NCBI GenBank assembly: GCA_903916165.1
Contig: CAIWVR010000236.1
Coordinates: 1 to 5,906 of the forward strand
Reading direction: 5' to 3'
Length of the DNA stretch: 5,906 nt
From: an uncultured Hyphomicrobiales bacterium
GTDB lineage: Bacteria > Pseudomonadota > Alphaproteobacteria > Rhizobiales > Beijerinckiaceae
Numbering within the stretch: the first letter of the stretch is position 1; each line of letters starts with the position of its first letter. Positions 1 to 5,555 of the stretch are shown here, piece by piece. Made by a program: the position numbers and the translations under genes. The notes beneath the pieces were generated by a model. That model had not been told where the DNA came from. It ran no database searches and saw only the letters and a list, made by a program, of their open reading frames with translations.

Positions 1-2
1 AT

Positions 3-341
3 ATTCGTAGCGACGCCTGCGACACGTGGTTCCTGTCTGCAGGCGGGCACGGTCTGGCCGGTGTGATGATCGTCAGTGGACGAATGCGTGCCAGGACTCC
101 GGAAGAGGACACGAACGTTCGCAGGGTCGAGGCCTATTTCGGGACGGATGCCGGCCTTTTCGATGATCACTGGCCTGTTTCACATGTCGGCGTGGCCTCT
201 CCGCCTCCCGTTGTCTTCATGCCGCTGCATCATCAAACCTCGGTCATTGCCCACATGAAGACGGCCGATGATGTTCCGGGTTCAGCGCCGCGTGCGCCAG
301 GCCTCGCCAAGCCAGGGGCAACCGCGGGCTTGGTCTTTTGA
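3..341 (+). CDS. Possible 3' end of an unidentified gene (partial, uncertain)
   Basis: A reading frame is open from the left edge to a TGA at 339-341 (112 codons visible). I do not recognise the product. The first part contains a Gly-rich, His-containing stretch (SAGGHGLAGVMIV) that faintly recalls the C-terminal strand of a cupredoxin, but the Cys and Met ligands are not in the right places. The last 50 or so residues are rich in Pro, Ala and His and look unstructured. About two thirds of third codon positions are G or C, which fits coding sequence but does not prove it. The complementary strand is also open in the same codon phase from a GTG at 170 to the left edge, and + frame 1 is open only as far as a TGA at 64-66. 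The frame and strand therefore remain unresolved. A terminator-like hairpin overlaps the stop codon, which is unusual for a real gene end. Confidence 0.22.
   Translation: MRSDACDTWFLSAGGHGLAGVMIVSGRMRARTPEEDTNVRRVEAYFGTDAGLFDDHWPVSHVGVASPPPVVFMPLHHQTSVIAHMKTADDVPGSAPRAPGLAKPGATAGLVF
307..339 (+). terminator. Candidate intrinsic terminator upstream of the molybdenum hydroxylase gene
   Basis: The arms CCAAGCC (307-313) and GGCTTGG (327-333) pair perfectly. The interior can pair further (G315-C325, G317-C323, G318-C322) with two single mismatches and a CAA loop. TCTTTT follows directly (334-339). A GC-rich stem with a short T tract on the + strand is the classic layout. It would separate any transcription entering from the left from the control region of the next gene. 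The T tract is short and interrupted, and the hairpin overlaps a possible stop codon at 339-341. Confidence 0.42.
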
Positions 342-372
342 TCATGAGGAAAAAACAAGCATGCGCGCTCGG

Positions 373-385
373 AATTGCAGCAATT
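373..385. promoter_or_regulatory. 13-bp palindrome AATTGC-A-GCAATT
   Basis: A perfect inverted repeat with 6-bp arms around a single A. It lies in the non-coding stretch between the terminator candidate and the operator-like repeat at 420-435, about 140 bp before the start codon of the molybdenum hydroxylase gene. It could bind a dimeric regulator, but the window has no second copy to support it. Confidence 0.22.
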
Positions 386-419
386 GGGCAATGAGCATAC
401 CGATCTCTGGCGTGAACTT

Positions 420-435
420 CTGACCGTATGGTCAA
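420..435. promoter_or_regulatory. Operator-like inverted repeat CTGACC-GTAT-GGTCAA, copy 1
   Basis: The arms are CTGACC (420-425) and GGTCAA (430-435) with a 4-base spacer, matching TTGACC-N4-GGTCAA at 11 of 12 arm positions. A perfect copy lies at 5557-5572 upstream of the amidohydrolase gene, and the core TGACCG-NN-TGGTCAA is shared by the two. The site is 28 bases upstream of the TTGACA candidate at 464 and 88 bases upstream of the ATG at 524. Size and symmetry suit a TetR- or MarR-type dimer. That family guess is inference, as no regulator gene is in the window. Confidence 0.5.
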
Positions 436-463
436 CAGAGCCGGAAGAGTGATGCTGTCGGGG

Positions 464-492
464 TTGACAGCCTCCGAGGTGCGGGCAATCGT
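464..492 (+). promoter_or_regulatory. Candidate sigma-70-type promoter of the molybdenum hydroxylase gene
   Basis: A perfect -35 hexamer TTGACA (464-469) is followed after 17 bases by AATCGT (487-492), which matches only 3 of 6 positions of the -10 consensus. Transcription would begin near 499, leaving a leader of about 25 bases before the ATG at 524. This placement argues against the upstream in-frame ATG at 428, which would put the promoter inside the gene. Confidence 0.35.
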
Positions 493-510
493 GTTCCCGA
501 AGCATTTTAT

Positions 511-515
511 GAGGG
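511..515 (+). promoter_or_regulatory. Ribosome binding site that selects the start at 524
   Basis: GAGGG at 511-515 is followed by 8 bases and then ATG at 524. The in-frame ATGs at 428 and 509 lack comparable sites. The protein starting at 524 begins directly with the family's usual N-terminus (IGAPVERREDLRFLRGAG). Confidence 0.55.
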
Positions 516-523
516 CCTTCCGC

Positions 524-2818
524 ATGCAAGAACGCAATTCTTTAATCGGCGCGCCTGTCGAGCGCCGCGAGGATCTTCGCTTCCTGCGTGGGGCCGGAAC
601 CTATGTCGCGGATCTGACCCGTCCGAATCTTCTCTATGGCGTGATTTTGCGCAGTCCAGTCGCCCATGGCCACATTCGTAAACTCGATGTCACGCGCGCG
701 CTGGCGATGCCTGGCGTACACAGCGTGATCACGGCAGACGATCTTGCGCCGCATGTGCCAAAAATTGCACTGCGGCTGGATCCGTTGCCGGAGTTCAAGG
801 TCTTCGAGCAGCCGGTGATCGCCTACAAGAAGGTGCGTTATGTCGGCGAGCCAGTGGCCTTCGTCCTGGCACGCAGCATGGGTGAGGCCGAGGACGCGTT
901 GGAGGGCATAGAACTCGAAATCGAGACCTTGCCGGCCGTGCTCGAGTCAGGCTTCGCATTGAAGGGCGATGTTCTGTTGTTCGAGGAGAACGGGACCAAT
1001 TCACCAGCGACCATCGCTGGCATTCGCGGCGACGTCGACACTGCATTCGCGCGCGCGGCCTATACCCGCAAGGAGAGCTTTAAGGTGCACCGCCACTCAG
1101 GCGTGCCCATGGAAACGCGGGGACTTCTGGCCGAATGGGACGGCGAGACGGGTCGGATGAAGGTCTTCGGTGCGGCCAAGGTGCCTTTTCACAACCGCGC
1201 TGCGCTTTCTGCCCTGCTCGATCTGCCCGAAGAACAGATCCTGATGGTCGAGAATGATGTTGGCGGCGGCTTTGGCGTGCGCGGAGAGTTTTATCCCGAG
1301 GATTTTCTTGTTCCCTTTTCGGCGCGCCGTACCGGGCGGCCGGTGAAATGGGTCGAAGACCGGCGGGAAAATCTCCTCGCGACAAACCACTCGCGTGAAG
1401 CGGAATGCGAGATCGAGATCGCCTGCGATGCGGATGCGCGGATCATCGGCCTGCGCGCGAATTCCATCGCTCATTGCGGTGCCTATCTCCGCACGACAGG
1501 CTCGACCCCGGCGCGCAACATGGCGCAGGTCATCACCGGCCCATACCGGATCGAGAACGTGCGCAGCAGCGTCGCGCTTCTGGTCACCAACAAGACGCCA
1601 AGCGGCACCTATCGCGGACCTGGACGTTACGAGTCAGACTTTTTCCGTGAGCGCATGCTCGATCTCGTCGCCGCTGACCTGAAGCTGGACAGGGTCGAGT
1701 TCCGGCGTCGGAATCTCCTGCGCGAGAGCGACATGCCATGGTCCATGCCAACGGTTGGAAAGACCACAAGCGAGACAGACAGTGGAAATTACGAAGAGAC
1801 GCTCGATCGCTGCCTGAGCGAGTTCGACTGGGACGGGAAGTCTGTGCTGCAGGGGCAGCTCATCGACGGAAAGTATCATGGCATCGCCGTCGGTTGCTAC
1901 GTCGAAGGTGCGGGCTCGGGCCGCGAGGCGGTTCGGATTCGCCTTGAACAAGACGGCACGCTGTCGGTCGCCACGGGTTCGTCGGCGATCGGGCAGGGGA
2001 TTGAGACCGTCTTTGCCCAGATGGCGGGTGACGCGCTGGGTCTGCCGCTCGAAAGCATTCGCGATGTCGTTCATGGTTCGACGGACCTTGTGTGCGATGG
2101 CGTCGGCTCCTTCAGTTCGCGCTCCATTGTCATGGGCGGTTCGGCCCTTCTCGATGCCGCCAGCAAACTGAAGGCCGAGATCGCGCGTGTGGCGGCTGGG
2201 CGTTTCGGATGCCAACCCGATCTTGTGCAGATACTGGACGGACGTGCGCTCGGGCCGTCTGGCCAGAGCGTGTCTTTCGGGGCGCTTGCAGGTGAGATCG
2301 GTCCGGTTGACGGTTCTTTTTCGACGCCCAAGCGAACCTATAGCTACGGTGCCCATGCCGCCCACATCACGGTTGATGCCGGGACAGGTGCCATCAAGGT
2401 GCTCTCCTATGTCGCAGTCGAGGATGTCGGGCGCATCATCAACCCGCATACGCTGCATGGCCAGTGCGTCGGCGCTATCGTGCAGGGGCTTGGCGGCACG
2501 CTGCTTGAACATTTCGTCTATGATGATGAAGGGCAGATGATCGCGGGGTCACTGGCCGATTATCTGCTGCCGACAGCCAGTGATTTTCCCAACATCAAAG
2601 TCGTGGCGCTGGAGCTGCATCCCTCGCCTGTGAACCCGCTTGGAGCGAAAGGCGCTGGCGAGGGCGGCATCATTCCGGTCGCTGGCGTGATTTCCAATGC
2701 GCTTGCGTCGGCGCTGTCCAGCTTCAGCGTCATGCCCAATGAGCTTCCGCTGTCACCCTCGCGGGTTTGGGGGATGCTCGAACATAGCCGCAGGGCTGGG
2801 TCGCAATTGGTCTCCTGA
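524..2818 (+). CDS. CoxL-like molybdopterin-binding catalytic subunit of a molybdenum hydroxylase (xanthine dehydrogenase family)
   Basis: This is the catalytic subunit that carries the molybdenum-cytosine or molybdopterin cofactor and inserts oxygen from water into a heteroaromatic ring or aldehyde. It is cytoplasmic, with no signal peptide. The 764 residues are a normal length for CoxL-type subunits. Residues 15-140 form the a/b hammerhead domain (EDLRFLRGAGTYVAD, then RYVGEPVAFVLA). Residues 160 to the end form the two cofactor-binding domains, with VGGGFGVRGEFYPED at 246-260, the active-site loop TYRGPGR at 362-368, IGQG at 489-492, SFSSRS at 529-534 and GAKGAGEGG at 707-715. Glu713 is the expected catalytic base. 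The loop is of the RG-x-GR type, not the Cys-containing AYXCSFR of true CO dehydrogenases, so this is probably not a CO dehydrogenase. FAD (CoxM) and 2Fe-2S (CoxS) partners are absent from the window, although electron transfer normally needs them. The gene appears to be transcribed alone. The family call is secure; the substrate is unknown. Confidence 0.95.
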   Translation: MQERNSLIGAPVERREDLRFLRGAGTYVADLTRPNLLYGVILRSPVAHGHIRKLDVTRALAMPGVHSVITADDLAPHVPKIALRLDPLPEFKVFEQPVIAYKKVRYVGEPVAFVLARSMGEAEDALEGIELEIETLPAVLESGFALKGDVLLFEENGTNSPATIAGIRGDVDTAFARAAYTRKESFKVHRHSGVPMETRGLLAEWDGETGRMKVFGAAKVPFHNRAALSALLDLPEEQILMVENDVGGGFGVRGEFYPEDFLVPFSARRTGRPVKWVEDRRENLLATNHSREAECEIEIACDADARIIGLRANSIAHCGAYLRTTGSTPARNMAQVITGPYRIENVRSSVALLVTNKTPSGTYRGPGRYESDFFRERMLDLVAADLKLDRVEFRRRNLLRESDMPWSMPTVGKTTSETDSGNYEETLDRCLSEFDWDGKSVLQGQLIDGKYHGIAVGCYVEGAGSGREAVRIRLEQDGTLSVATGSSAIGQGIETVFAQMAGDALGLPLESIRDVVHGSTDLVCDGVGSFSSRSIVMGGSALLDAASKLKAEIARVAAGRFGCQPDLVQILDGRALGPSGQSVSFGALAGEIGPVDGSFSTPKRTYSYGAHAAHITVDAGTGAIKVLSYVAVEDVGRIINPHTLHGQCVGAIVQGLGGTLLEHFVYDDEGQMIAGSLADYLLPTASDFPNIKVVALELHPSPVNPLGAKGAGEGGIIPVAGVISNALASALSSFSVMPNELPLSPSRVWGMLEHSRRAGSQLVS

Positions 2819-2949
2819 ATATGAATCGGGGTACTGCACGTGCCGCGGCGATAGACGGAAGCAAAGAGGACGGCTTGCCGCACGAGCGTGAGCCTCGACC
2901 ATAGTCATGGTGCTCAGGGTTTCAAGAAAACCTGCGCGCGGCTCTCATG

Positions 2950-2972
2950 GTGTGGGACAACCAGTCTCACAC
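2950..2972 (+). terminator. Stem-loop downstream of the molybdenum hydroxylase gene
   Basis: GTGTGGGAC (2950-2958) pairs with GTCTCACAC (2964-2972) over 9 bp with one G-T wobble and a 5-base loop, AACCA. It lies 131 bases after the TGA at 2816-2818. No T tract follows, so it is not a textbook intrinsic terminator. It could mark a processed 3' end or a Rho-assisted stop. Confidence 0.33.
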
Positions 2973-3025
2973 GCCGCATTGGGATCTGACGACAGGGGCG
3001 TGAATCAGAGGGTCTCGTTCCCGAT

Positions 3026-3052
3026 AACAGCTTGCCGGATACCACAGCTGTT
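3026..3052. repeat. Inverted repeat AACAGCT / AGCTGTT
   Basis: Perfect 7-bp arms at 3026-3032 and 3046-3052 enclose a 13-base loop. It could fold as a second stem-loop after the one at 2950-2972. The long loop and the lack of a T tract make its role unclear, and a chance occurrence is possible. Confidence 0.22.
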
Positions 3053-3249
3053 CGATTTGGGGCAGCCAGAGAACCTTTTACATCAGGAGACAGTTATCCG
3101 TTCCGGTTCGACCTCGGTCGCTCACCCTATCCGGCACGTCAAGAGGCGTCTCTGCCTGTTCATTGACCCGTAGAGACCGGCCGATCCTCGACATTCAACG
3201 CTCGATCCACAACGGAACCTGCGTAAAATCAGGTTTTGCGATGCGCTGG

Positions 3250-3265
3250 TTGAAGATAAGGTCAA
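3250..3265. promoter_or_regulatory. Operator-like inverted repeat TTGAAG-ATAA-GGTCAA, weak copy
   Basis: The right arm GGTCAA (3260-3265) is perfect, and the left arm TTGAAG (3250-3255) matches TTGACC at 4 of 6 positions with the same 4-base spacer. It lies about 150 bases upstream of the start at 3417. A 10-of-12 match would occur by chance roughly 0.2 times in a window this size with equal base use. The support is its location upstream of the third gene, not its score. Confidence 0.3.
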
Positions 3266-3354
3266 AAAGGGACTGGTGCCCTGGTGCCTCATGATCGAAG
3301 ATATCCTTGTGTCCGTCATGTTGAGTGATATTCGGTTGAGCGAAGGTCAGCTGG

Positions 3355-3367
3355 TGTGATGATCACA
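3355..3367. promoter_or_regulatory. 13-bp palindrome TGTGAT-G-ATCACA upstream of the Pht5-like gene
   Basis: Perfect 6-bp arms surround one G, 49 bases before the ATG at 3417, and an AT-rich stretch (AAAAATTTATT) follows. Position and symmetry fit an operator or activator site for this gene. The half-sites TGTGA and TCACA resemble CRP halves but are 3 bases apart instead of 6, so a CRP site is unlikely. I could not identify a convincing -35/-10 pair here. Confidence 0.33.
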
Positions 3368-3406
3368 AAAATTTATTCCACGGACGTCCAGTCCATGCCC
3401 ATCAAT

Positions 3407-3410
3407 GGAG
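3407..3410 (+). promoter_or_regulatory. Ribosome binding site that selects the start at 3417
   Basis: GGAG at 3407-3410 lies 6 bases before the ATG at 3417. The in-frame ATG at 3405 overlaps this site and has no purine-rich sequence in front of it, so 3417 is preferred. The difference is only four residues. Confidence 0.5.
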
Positions 3411-3416
3411 CCTTTC

Positions 3417-4415
3417 ATGTCGACTGACCGTCTTACGCTCAGCATGGCCTGCTGCAAATATGACCGATGCAATGCATTGTTCGACGGACGCAGTCGCGTG
3501 GATGGCGTGAATCTGATTTCGACGCCTCTCGAGCCAGAAGAAGCCTTCCATCGCGCATTTCAGACGCAGGAATTCGACATCAGCGAATTGTCGCTCAGCA
3601 GTTTCACGATGCTGACGTCGCGCGGCGAGGCCCCCTATATCGGCATTCCCGCCTTTGTGTCGCGCCTGTTCCGCCATTCGGGAATCTATATCCGCACGGA
3701 TCGCGGCATCGATCACCCCTCAAAACTATCGGGCCTCACGATCGGCCTTCCGGAATATCAGATCACGGCCTCTGTCTGGATCCGGGGTATTCTTGAAGAT
3801 GAATATGGTGTGCGGAACGAGAGCGTGAAATGGCGTCAGGGCGGGCTTGAAGATCCCGGCCGCGAAGAGCGCGCCAGGCTTGATCTTCCGGCCAGCATTG
3901 ACCTCAAGCCGATCCCGAGTGACCGGTCCTTGTCTGACATGCTCGAGAGTGGCGAGATCGACGCGCTCATCAGCGCGCGCGCGCCCTCATGCTATTTGCG
4001 TGGTGCCAAAACTGTGGACCGGATGTTCCCGGATTTCAGAAGCACCGAACAGGATTACTTCCGTCGCACGAAAATCTTTCCGATCATGCACATCATCGGC
4101 ATCCGCCGGTCCATTCACGAGACGCATCCCTGGGTCGCAGTGAATCTTTTGAAGGCATTTATCGAAGCCAAGTCGCATGTCATGTATGAGCTTGGCCAGA
4201 TTGGTCACCTTTTCTCGACGCTGCCCTGGTCAGTCGCAGAATTCCAGCAGACCGTCGACCTGATGGGTGCCGATTTCTGGTCTTATGGCGTGCCAGAAAA
4301 TCGTGCCGTGCTCGAGACGTTTCTCGGCTACCACCACCGGCAGGGCTTGTCGAAGCGACTGGTCGGGGTCGATGAGCTTTTCGCACCTTCGACCCTGCAC
4401 CTGTCGCGGATTTGA
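3417..4415 (+). CDS. 4,5-dihydroxyphthalate decarboxylase (Pht5) family protein
   Basis: The 332-residue product matches the 4,5-dihydroxyphthalate decarboxylase family in length and motif order. Family members decarboxylate hydroxylated aromatic or heteroaromatic acids without oxidation and have a periplasmic-binding-protein type 2-like fold. Visible landmarks are an early LTLSMACCKYDR strand, FDISELSLSSF at 53-63, FRHSGIYI at 85-92, the signature GLPEYQITASVWIRGIL at 110-126, EIDALISARAP at 180-190, FPIMHIIGIR at 221-230, and the C-terminal block from YGVPENR at 290 through GVDELFAP at 317-324. There is no signal peptide, so it should be a cytoplasmic enzyme and not a transporter binding protein. 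It sits 598 bases after the molybdenum hydroxylase gene and converges on the amidohydrolase gene with a 5-base gap. A palindrome and a weak operator-like repeat precede it. The family is clear. The true substrate may be a related carboxylate, as this family is often annotated beyond its tested members. Confidence 0.88.
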   Translation: MSTDRLTLSMACCKYDRCNALFDGRSRVDGVNLISTPLEPEEAFHRAFQTQEFDISELSLSSFTMLTSRGEAPYIGIPAFVSRLFRHSGIYIRTDRGIDHPSKLSGLTIGLPEYQITASVWIRGILEDEYGVRNESVKWRQGGLEDPGREERARLDLPASIDLKPIPSDRSLSDMLESGEIDALISARAPSCYLRGAKTVDRMFPDFRSTEQDYFRRTKIFPIMHIIGIRRSIHETHPWVAVNLLKAFIEAKSHVMYELGQIGHLFSTLPWSVAEFQQTVDLMGADFWSYGVPENRAVLETFLGYHHRQGLSKRLVGVDELFAPSTLHLSRI

Positions 4416-4420
4416 CTCGC

Positions 4421-5374
4421 TTATAATCGAAGAAGCTTCTTGGCATTTCCGCCAAGGAGCTTCGCCTTGTCGTCAGGCGAGATCTGCAATGTCTTGATCC
4501 AGTCCATGCCGTCCTGGTTCACGACAAAAGGGTAATCGACGGAAAACATGATCCGGTCGATCCCAAGTTCCATCATCGTGCAAACGAGCGCCGGCGTCGA
4601 GAAATGCCCGCTTGTCGTAACGTGGAAGTGGCGACCAAAGGTTTCGCGGAAGCTCAGGGGCGCGTGCCCGGGGCGTTGCAAGGCCTGATTGATACGCCAC
4701 ATCAGGAAGGGAAGCGTCTCGCCGAAATGGCCGAGCACGATCTTCAGTCCGTTATGTTCTTCGAAGACCCTGCTAAGGACAAGGCGAATGGCCTGCGTCG
4801 CCGTCTCGACGGTGAAGCCCCAGGCTGCCCGAATGACGCTCGGGAATTCCTCCGCATAATCGTCATAATAGGCTTTCATCACGGCGGCCTGCGGAACGGC
4901 GGGATGAAAATAGATAGGCACGTCAAGTTTGGAAGCGACCTCGTAAATCGGCCAGAACTTCTTGTGGTCGTGAAATTCGCCATTCGTCAGGCCATGGATC
5001 ATGGCTCCCTTGAATCCGTAATCCTTGACACAGCGTTCGAGTTCAAGCGCGGCCTGCTCAGGCCGGGGTGTGGGCAAGGTGGCGAAGCCGGCGAAGCGCG
5101 TCGGATGCCGCGCGCATGTCTCGGCCAGGCGTTCGTTCGCGCGGCGCGTCAGATCTACGCAAATGTCGGCACTTAGTTTTTGCGCCGCCGGCGCGCCATG
5201 CGAGAGAACCTGCATGTCGATGCCGGCTTCATCCATCGCACGCAAACGCGTTTCGCCAACATCCTTCAACAATGCCGCAAGTGGCGACTTTCCCTCTGCG
5301 CCGACGAAGTGCCCGGACAATTCTTCGTCCCAGTAATGCTCTTCGAGTGCGATGACGGGGCAGTTTCCAAGCAT
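4421..5374 (-). CDS. Amidohydrolase-fold non-oxidative decarboxylase (gamma-resorcylate / 5-carboxyvanillate decarboxylase type)
   Basis: The 317-residue product is a TIM-barrel metal-dependent decarboxylase of the amidohydrolase_2 group that also holds gamma-resorcylate decarboxylase, LigW and ACMSD. By analogy with gamma-resorcylate decarboxylase (Glu8, His10, His164, Asp287), the metal ligands are Glu11 and His13 in ALEEH, His157 in YFHP, and Asp280 in FSVDYPF. His216 in GHFGETLPFLMWRI is the conserved catalytic-region His. The E-x-H start (not H-x-H as in ACMSD) favours the hydroxybenzoate-type decarboxylases. Further family motifs are TRLRAMDEAGID at 42-53, ANERLAE at 79-85 and RFAGFATLP at 93-101, and the C-terminus reads NAKKLL. 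Length is normal for the family and all key residues are present. GAGGA at 5383-5387 lies 8 bases upstream of the ATG. The gene converges on the Pht5-like gene. Its upstream region carries the best operator-like repeat of the window. The substrate is unresolved: a hydroxylated benzoate or a hydroxypicolinate-like acid is plausible. Confidence 0.92.
   Translation of the reverse strand: MLGNCPVIALEEHYWDEELSGHFVGAEGKSPLAALLKDVGETRLRAMDEAGIDMQVLSHGAPAAQKLSADICVDLTRRANERLAETCARHPTRFAGFATLPTPRPEQAALELERCVKDYGFKGAMIHGLTNGEFHDHKKFWPIYEVASKLDVPIYFHPAVPQAAVMKAYYDDYAEEFPSVIRAAWGFTVETATQAIRLVLSRVFEEHNGLKIVLGHFGETLPFLMWRINQALQRPGHAPLSFRETFGRHFHVTTSGHFSTPALVCTMMELGIDRIMFSVDYPFVVNQDGMDWIKTLQISPDDKAKLLGGNAKKLLRL
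4432..4463. terminator. Strong hairpin shared by the two convergent genes
   Basis: GAAGCTTCTTGGC (4432-4444) pairs with GCCAAGGAGCTTC (4451-4463) over 13 bp with one T-G wobble and a 6-base loop, ATTTCC. It begins 16 bases after the stop of the + gene and lies inside the last codons of the - gene. On the - strand only TT follows before CGATTATAA, and on the + strand no T tract follows. It may stop or pause transcripts from both sides, or protect their 3' ends. Confidence 0.4.
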
Positions 5375-5382
5375 CTGCTTAT

Positions 5383-5387
5383 TCCTC
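5383..5387 (-). promoter_or_regulatory. Ribosome binding site of the amidohydrolase gene
   Basis: Read on the - strand, GAGGA is followed by 8 bases and the ATG at 5374-5372. It supports this start, which also places the ALEEH metal motif at the usual distance from the N-terminus. Confidence 0.6.
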
Positions 5388-5450
5388 TTTCGGTTTCTTC
5401 AGGCGACGGATTCAGAGAGCCTTGGCTGAGCCTTCCAGATCAAAATGGAT

Positions 5451-5500
5451 CGGCTAAACTTCGAGCCGCAGGTTCGCGAGCTCGGCAGGTTGAGCCGAGC
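5451..5500 (-). other. Two adjacent stem-loops in the leader of the amidohydrolase gene
   Basis: CGGCT (5451-5455) pairs with AGCCG (5464-5468) around an 8-base loop. GCTCGGC (5480-5486) pairs perfectly with GCCGAGC (5494-5500) around a 7-base loop. The direct repeat GCAGGTT occurs at 5468-5474 and 5485-5491. If transcription starts near the inverted repeat at 5556-5573, both stem-loops lie in a leader of roughly 160 bases. They do not resemble any riboswitch I know, and no T tract suggests attenuation. Confidence 0.3.
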
Positions 5501-5555
5501 AACAGTATGGAGCATGTCTTCATGGAGCCGCATGAAGGCATAACACTAAACGTGA

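Larger units (their letters stand above)
2819..3416. other. Intergenic region of 598 bases without a convincing gene
   Basis: No frame here has a recognisable domain or a good start. A + frame from an ATG at 2907 to 3173 (88 codons) has no ribosome binding site and resembles nothing I know. A + frame from 3174 to a TGA at 3357-3359 is open but has no early start codon. The structured elements are two hairpins, one weak operator-like repeat and a 13-bp palindrome, each listed separately. The length suggests that the two flanking + strand genes are not one simple operon. Confidence 0.6.

Noticed and set aside
1..170. - strand open frame from a GTG at 170 running off the left edge
   Set aside because: It has no ribosome binding site and no recognisable motif, and it mirrors the + frame in the same codon phase. 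The two cannot be told apart without more sequence, so it is not called.
428..523. N-terminal extension of the molybdenum hydroxylase subunit from the ATG at 428
   Set aside because: It has no ribosome binding site, the extra 32 residues are not family-like, and the extension runs through the operator-like repeat and the TTGACA element. GAGGG at 511-515 supports the ATG at 524.
1634..2512. Long - strand open frame of 292 codons
   Set aside because: It is antisense to the well-supported molybdenum hydroxylase gene and has no recognisable motifs; such shadows are common in GC-rich genes.
524..2818. Aerobic CO dehydrogenase (coxL)
   Set aside because: The active-site loop is TYRGPGR and lacks the Cys of AYXCSFR, and no coxM or coxS genes are present.
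3109..3120. Inverted repeat CGACC-TC-GGTCG as a further copy of the shared operator
   Set aside because: The spacer is 2 bases instead of 4 and the outer bases do not match TT and AA, so it does not fit the motif.
3163..3168. TTGACC as an operator half-site or -35 element
   Set aside because: The right half at the required spacing matches only 1 of 6 positions, and no -10 element follows at 16-18 bases.
3355..3367. CRP/FNR site (TGTGA and TCACA halves)
   Set aside because: The halves are 3 bases apart; a CRP site needs 6.
3417..4415. ABC transporter or TRAP substrate-binding protein
   Set aside because: There is no signal peptide or lipobox, and the motifs are those of the 4,5-dihydroxyphthalate decarboxylase family.
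4604..5176. + strand open frame of 190 codons
   Set aside because: It is a shadow of the amidohydrolase gene, whose metal ligands and family motifs are complete on the - strand.
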